A stretch of DNA of 34,434 nt from contig JAFGXR010000010.1 in NCBI GenBank assembly GCA_016936555.1, forward strand, positions 1 to 34,434, read 5' to 3'. Of this stretch, positions 24,894 through 32,905 are shown piece after piece. The DNA is from Spirochaetales bacterium. GTDB taxonomy: Bacteria; Spirochaetota; Spirochaetia; DSM-2461. The position numbers and the translations under genes were made by a program. Numbering within the stretch: position 1 is the first letter of the stretch; every line of letters starts with the position of its first letter. The notes under the pieces were generated by a model that saw only the letters and a list, made by a program, of their open reading frames with translations, searched no databases and was not told the origin of the DNA.

Positions 24894-25832
24894 ATGGTAA
24901 TGAAACGTCATGTGAGAACATTGGCAATTAACAGTCTCACAGAAGCTCTTGACATAAAAACCATGCTCACTGTAGCCAATCTACTTATGACCGGATACGA
25001 TTCCGATTATATCTACAACAGAACGGGCTTCCCCCGGAATATGCCCATGCCTCCCCGGGAAGTAGCCCGGCAGATAATCGACGATGTGAATACTCTCGGT
25101 CTCTATCTGGAGTTCGTCACGATTCTCATCAGGATGCAGGAAGAGGGGCTCAAATCGCGGCAATACCGCATCCCCTACCTGAGAGAGCTTCTCAACGATA
25201 TTCTCGAACAGGGATACATTTACGAACCGAACCGCAAAATGTTCATAGAGGATCCCGATGTGAGGCGGACACCCAACTGGGGAGTTCTCCGTGCCGATGA
25301 GGATACTTTTTCATTCCTGAGAGTGGACATCGTCGGAAATTCCGATCTGGTGCGAAAATACCCCTCCGATTTAATCCGCTCGACCTATAGCGACTTCAAA
25401 AACATAGTTACGAGGACAGTTGAAAAGAGAAATGCCAGAATCTGGAACTGGGAGGGAGACGGCGGACTGGCCGCTTTTTATTTCGGACGAAATATCCATC
25501 AGTCGGCAGTTCTTTCGGGTATGGAAATCCTGCATCAGCTTTTCATGTACAACAGACTGAGCAGCAGGCTCGATGAAATCCTTAATATCAGGATTGCCGT
25601 GCACAGCGGGCCATGTCATTTTTGTGCCAATCCTTCCGATCTGGACAGAAGCGAGACCATTATGACCATCAAGGATCTGGAGAAAAATAATACCGATGCC
25701 AATTCCCTCTCCATCAGCCGGACTGTCCATGTCATGCTCGATCCCCTCATTGTCCGGCAGTTTGATACAATCAAGAGAAATCAGAAAACCGAATGCTACA
25801 ACTACAGAATCCGGTGGGAGGAGATCCGGTGA
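24894..25832 (+). CDS. Class III nucleotide-cyclase-domain protein (metal ligands present)
   Basis: A 312-residue paralogue of the protein at 15394. N-terminal helical domain (about 15-85), second helical segment to 106, then the shared linker EQGYIYEP...NWGVL (105-132) and cyclase domain (138-305). First metal Asp D145 in RVDIVGNS, second D189 in WEGDGG, again 44 residues apart, followed by LNIRIAVHSG. The segment after DxxG is shorter or altered, and the VNxAxR motif is not obvious (NTDANSLSISRTV). It could make cAMP or cGMP, perhaps only with the partner encoded next. No membrane segments. AGGAAA lies about 8 bases before ATG 24894. GTGA overlap with the next gene shows translational coupling. 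Confidence 0.75.
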   Translation: MVMKRHVRTLAINSLTEALDIKTMLTVANLLMTGYDSDYIYNRTGFPRNMPMPPREVARQIIDDVNTLGLYLEFVTILIRMQEEGLKSRQYRIPYLRELLNDILEQGYIYEPNRKMFIEDPDVRRTPNWGVLRADEDTFSFLRVDIVGNSDLVRKYPSDLIRSTYSDFKNIVTRTVEKRNARIWNWEGDGGLAAFYFGRNIHQSAVLSGMEILHQLFMYNRLSSRLDEILNIRIAVHSGPCHFCANPSDLDRSETIMTIKDLEKNNTDANSLSISRTVHVMLDPLIVRQFDTIKRNQKTECYNYRIRWEEIR

Positions 25833-26809
25833 TTGTTGCCGTAATGTCCGCCTTCGACGATGTCCATCACTTTTTCGGGGAAATCGAATCATCCATGGAA
25901 CACTCCATCTATTATCTGCCCTGGAGAAACTATCAGGAGGAAATTCATAAAATGCCTGCCGATACTCTCTTTTATATTGATATCAGGAATTTCAGGCAGG
26001 ATAAAATCTCCGAAATGATCGATTGTTTCTCTCTCCTGGAAGAGAAAAACTTCGGTGTCATCGATCCGGACGGGCTGATCAACGATGTGGGAAGGCTTTT
26101 CCATAACGGAGCTTGTGATTACATAGGGGGAAAAGTCTTCTCCGGCTCATTTTCGCCTATAAGATTGAAAATTGTTTCGCGCTATATCCTGGCCCGGGAA
26201 TTCGAGCCCGAACCGGTCATGGAAATATTTGATGAAAAGGCCGAGCTCAGCGGCGATAACTGGACATCCATAGTTACGGGCCGGAACTACACTTTCGGCA
26301 TGCTTTTTGCCGAAGTTGATAATTACAGCGAGTGGAAGCTGAAGCTCGGAAGCGATAAATATGAGCATTTTATGCGTAGCTTTTATAATATACTCAATAA
26401 TGTCGTGGAGCCGCTCATGGGGCGCTTCTGGATGTGGTCCGATACGGGGGGGATTGTGCTTTTTCCCTTCGACGGCAAGAAACTGGATATTATAAGAGAG
26501 GCTTTCCGATTATTTCTGAACCGGCAGATCATTTCAACGGAAAATCCTGATTTTGATATCGGCATGACCTATCATCTTGTCATACATATCGGGGAAACTA
26601 TTTATGAAGACCGGGGGTTCACCAGTGAACTCATATCCGATTCGGTCAATTCCATCTTTCACATCGGAAACAATTATTCCCGTGCAGACAGCCTCTATAT
26701 CACGGAGGAAGCGGAAAAATTCATTCCACTTCGCCTGCGGGAGTATTTCGCCGATCAGGGGATGTTTGAAGGCCGTCATATCAAGCGGATGAAAAAGGTG
26801 CATCGATAA
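25829..26809 (+). CDS. Receiver-like plus inactive cyclase-like domain protein
   Basis: A 326-residue protein. I chose GTG 25829: GGAGGAG (25817-25823) is 5 bases upstream and the GTG overlaps the previous TGA. N-terminal 1-105 looks like a response-regulator fold: hydrophobic strand IVAVMSAF, D51 in FYIDIRNF at the phospho-acceptor position, and GACDYIGGKVF with K102 as the conserved Lys. The C-terminal part aligns with the two cyclase domains in this window, but the two metal Asp positions are E162 (LFAEVDNYS) and T206 (WSDTGG), 44 residues apart. It is probably non-catalytic and may pair with the upstream protein to form or regulate an active site. Followed by a bidirectional terminator. 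Confidence 0.65.
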   Translation: MIVAVMSAFDDVHHFFGEIESSMEHSIYYLPWRNYQEEIHKMPADTLFYIDIRNFRQDKISEMIDCFSLLEEKNFGVIDPDGLINDVGRLFHNGACDYIGGKVFSGSFSPIRLKIVSRYILAREFEPEPVMEIFDEKAELSGDNWTSIVTGRNYTFGMLFAEVDNYSEWKLKLGSDKYEHFMRSFYNILNNVVEPLMGRFWMWSDTGGIVLFPFDGKKLDIIREAFRLFLNRQIISTENPDFDIGMTYHLVIHIGETIYEDRGFTSELISDSVNSIFHIGNNYSRADSLYITEEAEKFIPLRLREYFADQGMFEGRHIKRMKKVHR

Positions 26810-26836
26810 AAAAACCGGCTCCAGGGCCGGTTTCTC
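26808..26836. terminator. Bidirectional intrinsic terminator
   Basis: An 8-bp stem AAACCGGC (26812-26819) with GCCGGTTT (26826-26833), loop TCCAGG. A seven-base A run on the left gives a strong U tract for the minus-strand dapA transcript; the T-rich right side serves the plus strand. Confidence 0.85.
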
Positions 26837-26837
26837 T

Positions 26838-27713
26838 TTATATGAGATTCTGTTCTTTCAGAACCGCTCGCAGTTTTTCTTTTGTCTCTTCCGACGGCGG
26901 GCAGAGGGGCAGCCGGAAGACATCCTCAACCTGTCCCATTATGGCCATGGCGGATTTGACGGGCAGGGGATTGGTTTCCAGAAACATCGCTTTAAAAAGA
27001 GGCAGCATTTTGTAATGCATATATCTGGCCCGGGCGACATCTCCCTTCATCGCGGCGTCGATCATGGCTTCCATCTGCGCCGGGATCAGATTGCTGGCAA
27101 CGGATATGACGCCGTTTCCTCCCATAAGTGTGACGGGCATGGCAATATTGTCATCCCCCGAGAGCAGAGCGAAATCTTCGGGCTTTCTGGCAATGACATC
27201 CATCATCTGACCAAGATTTCCGCTTGCTTCCTTGACGGCGACTATGTTGGGGTGGCCGGCAAGGCGCATGAGAGTGTCGGTCTCTATATTAACTCCCGAA
27301 CGGCCCTGGATGTTGTAGACGACGAGGGGCAGATCCACTTCGTCGGCAATCGTCATGAAGTGCCGGTACAGGCCTTCCTGTGTCGGCTTGTTGTAGTAGG
27401 GGGCGACCTGGAGGCTCGCATCAGCTCCGATATCTTTTGCCGCTCTGGTCATTTCCAGTGCTTCGGCTGTGCAGTTCGAACCTGTTCCCGCTATGACCTT
27501 CTTTCTTCCCGCCGAGCCTTTGACGACCAGATCTATGACTTCGATATTCTCTCTAATCGATAAGGTCGGGCTTTCCCCCGTCGTACCGACAGGAACGAGT
27601 CCGGTAATCCCTTCGCTGATCTGGAAATCAACCAGCTCTTTCAGTTTGGCTCTGTCCAGCTCTCCTTTCCTGTCAAAGGGGGTGACCAGCGCCGTATAAA
27701 CGCCTGAAAACAT
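26838..27713 (-). CDS. dapA: 4-hydroxy-tetrahydrodipicolinate synthase
   Basis: A 291-residue TIM-barrel enzyme that condenses pyruvate with aspartate semialdehyde, the first committed step to diaminopimelate and lysine. Key residues: Schiff-base K161 in VAVKEASGN, Y133 in VVYNIQGRSG, R138, and GTTGESPTL at 43-51. The position numbers match those of the E. coli enzyme. Normal length. AGGAG precedes the ATG at 27713 by about 6 bases. It starts 9 bases after dapB, so the order in the operon is dapB-dapA, and it ends at the bidirectional terminator. Confidence 0.96.
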   Translation of the reverse strand: MFSGVYTALVTPFDRKGELDRAKLKELVDFQISEGITGLVPVGTTGESPTLSIRENIEVIDLVVKGSAGRKKVIAGTGSNCTAEALEMTRAAKDIGADASLQVAPYYNKPTQEGLYRHFMTIADEVDLPLVVYNIQGRSGVNIETDTLMRLAGHPNIVAVKEASGNLGQMMDVIARKPEDFALLSGDDNIAMPVTLMGGNGVISVASNLIPAQMEAMIDAAMKGDVARARYMHYKMLPLFKAMFLETNPLPVKSAMAIMGQVEDVFRLPLCPPSEETKEKLRAVLKEQNLI

Positions 27714-27722
27714 AATTTTCTC

Positions 27723-28475
27723 CTATTGACCTAAAAGGTCGCTGATATAGTCTTCTACTGTGAAAAAACCTTTTTTCCCGATCAGCCAGCTTGCGGCAAG
27801 AACGGAGCCGAGAGCAAAGCCCTGCCGACTTCTGGCCCTGTGTGTTATCTCTATGGTGTCGGCAAGGCTGTCCAGGTAGACCGAGTGGGTTCCGGGTATA
27901 TTTCCGCCTCTGACCGAGGCGACGTGGAGTTCCTTCCCTTCAATCTTTCTCTGCAGAGGATCGATGACAATTTCACTCTTCCTGATATTATTCTCTATGA
28001 TTTTGTGTGCCGTTGTCAAAGCGGTTCCCGAAGGAGAATCCACCTTTTTGTTGTGGTGAAATTCTGTCATGAAAATATCGTATTCCGGGAGGGGATTTAT
28101 CATCGCTGCGGCTTTTTCAACCAGGGCGAAAAACATATGAGCCCCCACGGAGAAATTGGATCCGTACAGATAGGCCGATTTGTTGGACAGAACGATATCT
28201 TTTACGATCTCGATTCTGTCATTCCAGCCGGTTGTTCCCACAACCAGGGGAATTCCGGTTTTCGAGCATATTTCAGCGTGTTTGACGACGCAGTCTTCTG
28301 TGGCGAACTCAATGACAGCATCGGGTTTCAAGTCATTCAGGATATCCTCCGTCAGTTCTCTGTAGTCCCCTTTGCCGTTTATATCTATTCTGGCTGAAAC
28401 GGTATCGCCTCTGTCCAGAAGGATCTCTTCAATCTGACGGCCCATGCGGCCATATCCGTTTATCAGTATATTCAT
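27723..28475 (-). CDS. dapB: 4-hydroxy-tetrahydrodipicolinate reductase
   Basis: A 250-residue NAD(P)H-dependent reductase that follows DapA in the diaminopimelate pathway. N-terminal Rossmann loop NGYGRMGRQI at 6-15; substrate motif EFHHNKKVDSPSGTAL at 138-153 with the catalytic His-His and Lys. I chose ATG 28475 because GAGG is 6 bases upstream and the protein then begins right at the Rossmann strand; a frame from 28511 would add 12 residues that overlap the pta terminator. It shares an operon with dapA. The gap to pta contains only the terminator and a short leader. Confidence 0.95.
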   Translation of the reverse strand: MNILINGYGRMGRQIEEILLDRGDTVSARIDINGKGDYRELTEDILNDLKPDAVIEFATEDCVVKHAEICSKTGIPLVVGTTGWNDRIEIVKDIVLSNKSAYLYGSNFSVGAHMFFALVEKAAAMINPLPEYDIFMTEFHHNKKVDSPSGTALTTAHKIIENNIRKSEIVIDPLQRKIEGKELHVASVRGGNIPGTHSVYLDSLADTIEITHRARSRQGFALGSVLAASWLIGKKGFFTVEDYISDLLGQ

Positions 28476-28493
28476 CTGAATCCTCAGTTTGCT

Positions 28494-28519
28494 AAAAAGG
28501 CCGTTTCGCAACGGCCTTT
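28494..28519 (-). terminator. Intrinsic terminator of pta
   Basis: A 10-bp stem AAAGGCCGTT (28496-28505) with AACGGCCTTT (28510-28519), loop of 4, and a U-run on the minus strand. It ends 18 bases before the dapB start, so dapBA may rely on read-through or on a promoter inside this short gap. Confidence 0.85.
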
Positions 28520-28524
28520 ATATA

Positions 28525-29523
28525 TCAGTCTTCCACCTGTGTCATGGTCACTGCACAGGTATTGACGATATCCTCGACCGAACAGCCTCTGGAAAGATCG
28601 GAAATCGGTTTGGCAAATCCCTGGAGAAAGGGACCGTAAGCCCCTGCATTGCCGAATCTCTGAGCCAGCTTGTATCCGATATTACCCGACTGAAGATCCG
28701 GAAAGATCAGTGTATTGGCTCTTCCCGCTACTTTGGAACCGGGAGCTTTTTTATCTCCGACCGATGGTACGATGGCAGCATCGAGCTGCAGTTCCCCGTC
28801 TATGTTCAGTTCGGGCGCTTTTGCTTTCACCATGGCAAGAGCTTCAAGAACTTTGTCCACATTGGGATGCTTGGCAGATCCTTTTGTTGAAAAGGATAGC
28901 ATCGCTGTAACCGGCTCGGTCTGAAGAAATGTCTTACAGGACGTTGACGCCTGAATGGCGATTTCCGCCAGCTGCTCCGTTGTCGGTTCGGGAATTGTCG
29001 CGCAGTCGGAGAATATCATCAGACCGTCCTTGCCCCATTTTTTATCGGGAAAATCCATAACAAAGCAGGACGATGCTGAGCTGACTCCGGGGGCTGTCTT
29101 GATTATAGTGAACCCGGCGACAAGGACTTTTCCGGTGGCGTTGTCGGCTCCGGCTACCATGGCGTCGGCATCTCCGAGGCGTACCATCATGGCTCCCCAC
29201 TTCAGTGGGTCTTTGATCCCTTCAACGGCATCGGCTTCACTCATACCTTTGTGTTTTCTGAGTTCGTGATATTCTTTTCCGTAGGCTTCGAGCTTTTCTG
29301 AAACAGCCGGATCGGAAATCACAATTCCCGCGAGGTTGACACCCAGGTTGTCCGCGGCTTTTTCGATGGCCGATTTATCTCCGACCAGGGTTACTTCCGA
29401 GGCGATTTTCTCATCACAGATAATTCTGGCCGCCTGTATGGTTCTGGGCTCGGTTCCCTCGGGAAGAACTAGTTTTTTACCCATGCTGACAGCTTTGGCT
29501 TTCATCTCTTCAACGAATGACAT
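28525..29523 (-). CDS. pta: Phosphate acetyltransferase
   Basis: A 332-residue short (single-domain) Pta that interconverts acetyl-CoA and acetyl phosphate, used with acetate kinase for ATP formation during fermentation. Family signatures: LPEGTEPRTIQAA near 20-32, KWGAMMVRLGDADAMVAGA near 107-125, and SVEDIVNTCAVTM at the C-terminus. Length is typical (about 325-335). AGGAG lies 6 bases before the ATG at 29523. It is monocistronic, with its own terminator. No ackA is adjacent. Confidence 0.95.
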   Translation of the reverse strand: MSFVEEMKAKAVSMGKKLVLPEGTEPRTIQAARIICDEKIASEVTLVGDKSAIEKAADNLGVNLAGIVISDPAVSEKLEAYGKEYHELRKHKGMSEADAVEGIKDPLKWGAMMVRLGDADAMVAGADNATGKVLVAGFTIIKTAPGVSSASSCFVMDFPDKKWGKDGLMIFSDCATIPEPTTEQLAEIAIQASTSCKTFLQTEPVTAMLSFSTKGSAKHPNVDKVLEALAMVKAKAPELNIDGELQLDAAIVPSVGDKKAPGSKVAGRANTLIFPDLQSGNIGYKLAQRFGNAGAYGPFLQGFAKPISDLSRGCSVEDIVNTCAVTMTQVED

Positions 29524-29683
29524 TGGATTCTCCTATATATTTAACTATGATTAACTGCAGATTTCACTTTAAAATATAGACAATTCTCTACGGGGAATAC
29601 AACCGCCGGCAGGTTAAAATAATTATTTATATAATTTCAAAGAACTGTTCAGAACATTTTTTTTATTGTAACATTGGCCCATT

Positions 29684-30418
29684 ATGAAAATTGGAATTTA
29701 CGGTCTCGGTCGTTTCGGTTCGTTCTGGGCTTCCACGTTGAGCCGGGTTGCCGAGGTTCAGGCATATTCGCGCAGCAGTTCCGCTCCTCCGGGAGTGCGT
29801 ACTGTCTCCGAAGAGGAATTGTGTCGGAGCGATCTGCTTTTCCTCTGTAATTCGATATCTTCAGTAGGTGAAGTCTGCGGCAGGATAGCGCCTCTACTCA
29901 AAGAGGGGATCATTGTCGCTGATACCTGTTCGGTAAAAGTTCATCCTATGAAGGCGATGATAAGCCGCCTTCCTGCCAATATACGGATACTGGGCACGCA
30001 TCCCATGTTCGGACCTGATTCGGGTCGGAACGGTGTTGCCGGTCTGCCGATAGCCGTGTGTCCCGGAAGAATAGATCAGGAATCAGAAGAATCCGTACTG
30101 GCTATTTTCGAGGCACTGGGGCTTCGTATTGAAACACTGACAGCCGATGAACATGACCGCGAAGCGGCATATTCCCAGGGAATCACCCATTTTATCGGCA
30201 GAACACTTGATCTGCTCAAACTTCAGCCCAGCCGTATTTCTACAACCGGCTACGAAGATCTCCTCGATATTGTCCAGCAGACGTGCAATGACAAATGGCA
30301 GCTTTTTGTCGATTTGCAGAAGTACAATCCCTATACGGAAGAAATGAGGAAAAAACTTCATTCATCAATTGAGGAAATGCTGGTAAAATTAGATTCCATA
30401 GAGAGTATAGGAGAATAA
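29684..30418 (+). CDS. tyrA: Prephenate dehydrogenase-like protein
   Basis: A 244-residue TyrA-type protein: NAD-binding GLGRFGSFWA at 7-16, H106 in GTHPMFGPDSG and H169 in SQGITHFIGR, the substrate-binding and catalytic segments of prephenate (or arogenate) dehydrogenase. Expected role is oxidative decarboxylation to 4-hydroxyphenylpyruvate in tyrosine synthesis. It is somewhat short (usual 270-370) and has no chorismate mutase or ACT domain, so feedback control is missing. No Shine-Dalgarno is visible before ATG 29684. It is followed 4 bases later by the bactofilin gene. Confidence 0.85.
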   Translation: MKIGIYGLGRFGSFWASTLSRVAEVQAYSRSSSAPPGVRTVSEEELCRSDLLFLCNSISSVGEVCGRIAPLLKEGIIVADTCSVKVHPMKAMISRLPANIRILGTHPMFGPDSGRNGVAGLPIAVCPGRIDQESEESVLAIFEALGLRIETLTADEHDREAAYSQGITHFIGRTLDLLKLQPSRISTTGYEDLLDIVQQTCNDKWQLFVDLQKYNPYTEEMRKKLHSSIEEMLVKLDSIESIGE

Positions 30419-30422
30419 TGTA

Positions 30423-30791
30423 ATGGCGGAAATCCATTCAAAACGCATAGATGAAAAAAGACTGGATACGGTTCTGGCTGAAGATATCAGTTTTGAAGGG
30501 GATGTCACTTTCTCGAAACCCCTTATGATCAAAGGGGCTTTCAGCGGCAGCATTAATGCGACCGGTGATCTGTATATTGAAAGCAATGCTGTTGTCCATG
30601 CCGAGATCACAGCACATTCTGTTGTTGTCCGGGGAAAAGTGAGAGGTAATATTACAGCTCAGTCGAAAGTTGAGCTTCAGGGATCAGCTGAAGTTATCGG
30701 AGATATCACAGCGCCCAGGATCGTAATGGAACCGGGCTGCCTGTTTGACGGAATAAGCCGGATGAGACCGGCGGGAGGAGTGACATCATGA
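30423..30791 (+). CDS. Bactofilin
   Basis: A 122-residue bactofilin (DUF583): residues about 15-110 form a right-handed beta-helix with a strand every 5-6 residues (SFEGDVTFSKPLMIKGAF, SVVVRGKVRGNITAQSKVEL). Such proteins polymerise without nucleotide and act in cell shape or envelope positioning. The flanking tails are short. AGGAG lies 9 bases before ATG 30423. The stop overlaps the TPR gene's ATG (ATGA), so the two are made together. In spirochaetes bactofilins have been tied to cell helicity; that role here is inference. Confidence 0.9.
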   Translation: MAEIHSKRIDEKRLDTVLAEDISFEGDVTFSKPLMIKGAFSGSINATGDLYIESNAVVHAEITAHSVVVRGKVRGNITAQSKVELQGSAEVIGDITAPRIVMEPGCLFDGISRMRPAGGVTS

Positions 30792-31417
30792 AAAGAAGAC
30801 TACTTATAGCAATACTCTTAATTACAGCTGCCCTGTTTCTGTATGCTCAGGAAAAAAGGGATGCCCTCAAGAACTTCCGGGAAGGAAAGTACAAGCAGGC
30901 CATTGAAATAACTCTGGAGGAAATAGAGTCTCTCCCCGACAGCAGTGTCCGGGCTAAAATGGATGCCTATACCGTTCTGCTCTGGTCTCTTATTGTCGAG
31001 AAAAGATATGAAGAAGCAATCAGCTATGGAAACAGAGCTAAAGATTTATCGCCCTATGACAGCAGAATAACGGAGGCGCTGGGAGAGGCTTATTATTTTA
31101 AAGGTGATGGACCGAACGCACTTAAATTCTTTGAACTATATACGGTTCAGGCTCCTCTGGGAGACAGAATTGCCCGGGTGTACAATTTTATGGGTGAAAT
31201 TTATATTACTCAGGCCAAGTACAATCACGCGGATATTGCGTTTTCCACAGCACTCTATCACGCCCCTTCCATTACAAGATGGTGGTACCGGCTCGGCTAT
31301 TCCCGGGAACTGGCTGAAGACTTCAAAGGCTCCGAAGCCGCTTACAGTAAAGCGCTGGATCTCGACCCCACCTTTGCCGAGGCTACAAGAGCTCTCAACA
31401 GGATCCGAAACAGGTAA
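30788..31417 (+). CDS. Exported TPR protein
   Basis: A 209-residue protein with signal peptide (LLIAILLITAALFLYAQ, likely cut near residue 21) and four or five TPR-type helix pairs, such as ALKNFREGKYKQAIEITLEE, ALGEAYYFKGDGPNALKFFE and AYSKALDLDPTFAEATRALN. Periplasmic scaffold. It begins with a GGAGGAG ribosome-binding site and overlaps the bactofilin stop by 4 bases and the mtaB start by 1 base. Coupling to bactofilin suggests a shared role in cell-envelope assembly, not in tRNA modification. Confidence 0.85.
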   Translation: MKRRLLIAILLITAALFLYAQEKRDALKNFREGKYKQAIEITLEEIESLPDSSVRAKMDAYTVLLWSLIVEKRYEEAISYGNRAKDLSPYDSRITEALGEAYYFKGDGPNALKFFELYTVQAPLGDRIARVYNFMGEIYITQAKYNHADIAFSTALYHAPSITRWWYRLGYSRELAEDFKGSEAAYSKALDLDPTFAEATRALNRIRNR

Positions 31418-32754
31418 TGAAAGCAGCTTTCTACACTTTGGGGTGTAAATTGAATCAGGTGGAGACTGAAGCTCTAGTCTCTTCTTTCCGGCAACAGGGG
31501 GTTTCTATTGTCTCTGCTGAAAACGGTGCGGATATTTATGTTGTCAATACCTGTACCGTCACATCGAAAAGCGAGCAGAAAGCCAGAAGGATGATCAGAA
31601 AATTTTCCCGGGACAATAATTCCTCTCTGGTTATCGCTACTGGTTGTTATGTTCAGATGGAAGAAGAGGAAGTCCTGACTCTCGGAGATAACGTCGTCAC
31701 AGTCTCTCTCGATGATAAGGATACCATTCTTGATCTGGCGGAGTTTATCGGCTCATACCGCTTCGATCTTAAGGAGCTGAAAAGCCGGACCGCTTTATGG
31801 CTTCAGGAACATCTCGCCACATCGAGAACTGATGGCGGGGAAAGATTCCGCTATTCTCCCGCAGATTTCAATTTTCATTCCCGTGCCTTTCTGAAAATAC
31901 AGGACGGCTGTGACAATAAATGTGCCTACTGCAGGGTAACCATAGCAAGAGGGGCATCCGTCAGTCTCGATTCAGAGGAAATTGTTCTAAGGCTGAACCA
32001 GCTGGCGCAAAAGGGCTATAGAGAAGTTGTGCTGACAGGCATCAATATCGATTCCTATAAATCGGGAAACCTCGACCTTGCCGGCCTGCTGAGAAAGATT
32101 CTTGATGAAACCTCTGGGTTCCGAATCAGGCTTTCTTCTCTCGAACCGGATACCCTGACAGAACAGATGTGCCGTGTTCTCGCCGATGAAAGGATCTGCC
32201 CTCATTTTCATCTTTCCGTTCAGTCCGGTTCAGATGCCGTTCTCAAGGCCATGAGGCGGAATTACACATCTGAAACAGTTCGAGAGGCTGTCAGACAATT
32301 AAGGGCTGTAAAGGATAATCCCTTTATCGCAGCTGATATTATTGCCGGCTTTCCCGGAGAAACCGAAACGGATCTGGAAGAATCCATGAAAATTATAACA
32401 GAGCTTAATTTTGCCCGCGCTCATGTTTTTCCTTTTTCTCCACGGCCCGGTACGGAAGCCTATGATATGACCCCGAAAGTTCCGGAACGGGAAACGGTGA
32501 TCCGCGCATCCCGCCTGCGAAAAGCTTCGGAGGAGTCCTACAGATCCTATATCGCCGAATCCCTTGGAAAAGAAGCGACTATTTTGCTTGAGCATTGCGA
32601 TGAAAAAGGTCTCTGGTATGGTTTTTCGGAAGCCTACATCCGATTTGCCGTTGAGAACGTTGATAAGAATGCCCATGCAGGAGAAATGGTTGTCTCTATT
32701 ATCAAAGAGCTTACAGGAGGGACGGGTTCAGCAGTCTTTCAGAGATTTGCGTGA
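31417..32754 (+). CDS. mtaB: tRNA N6-threonylcarbamoyladenosine(37) methylthiotransferase
   Basis: A 445-residue radical-SAM methylthiotransferase of the MtaB branch, which turns t6A37 into ms2t6A37 in tRNAs reading ANN codons. The N-terminal UPF0004 domain carries C10, C46 and C77 (TLGCKLNQVET, NTCTVT, TGCY). The radical-SAM cluster is C165-x3-C169-x2-C172 (GCDNKCAYC). A short TRAM-like end follows. TLGCKxNQxET points to MtaB and not MiaB or RimO. Last gene of the tyrA-bactofilin-TPR-mtaB operon; its ATG overlaps the preceding TAA. Confidence 0.93.
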   Translation: MKAAFYTLGCKLNQVETEALVSSFRQQGVSIVSAENGADIYVVNTCTVTSKSEQKARRMIRKFSRDNNSSLVIATGCYVQMEEEEVLTLGDNVVTVSLDDKDTILDLAEFIGSYRFDLKELKSRTALWLQEHLATSRTDGGERFRYSPADFNFHSRAFLKIQDGCDNKCAYCRVTIARGASVSLDSEEIVLRLNQLAQKGYREVVLTGINIDSYKSGNLDLAGLLRKILDETSGFRIRLSSLEPDTLTEQMCRVLADERICPHFHLSVQSGSDAVLKAMRRNYTSETVREAVRQLRAVKDNPFIAADIIAGFPGETETDLEESMKIITELNFARAHVFPFSPRPGTEAYDMTPKVPERETVIRASRLRKASEESYRSYIAESLGKEATILLEHCDEKGLWYGFSEAYIRFAVENVDKNAHAGEMVVSIIKELTGGTGSAVFQRFA

Positions 32755-32844
32755 AAACTCCCCGGCTTTTGCGTGCCGATGAGATTCGATTGGTTTTTCT
32801 GTTTAAATATAATCTCTTCGGGCGTATATTGTTAATACTAAATC

Positions 32845-32864
32845 AGAGAATGATTTTCTCTTTT
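32845..32864 (+). terminator. Weak hairpin between mtaB and UPF0164 gene
   Basis: A 6-bp stem AGAGAA (32845-32850) with TTCTCT (32856-32861), loop TGATT, then TTT. AT-rich and short, so it may be only a leader structure of the next gene. Confidence 0.3.
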
Positions 32865-32905
32865 CATTGCTGCGGTTGAAGGATTATAGAGAAAGGTAAA
32901 GATAG

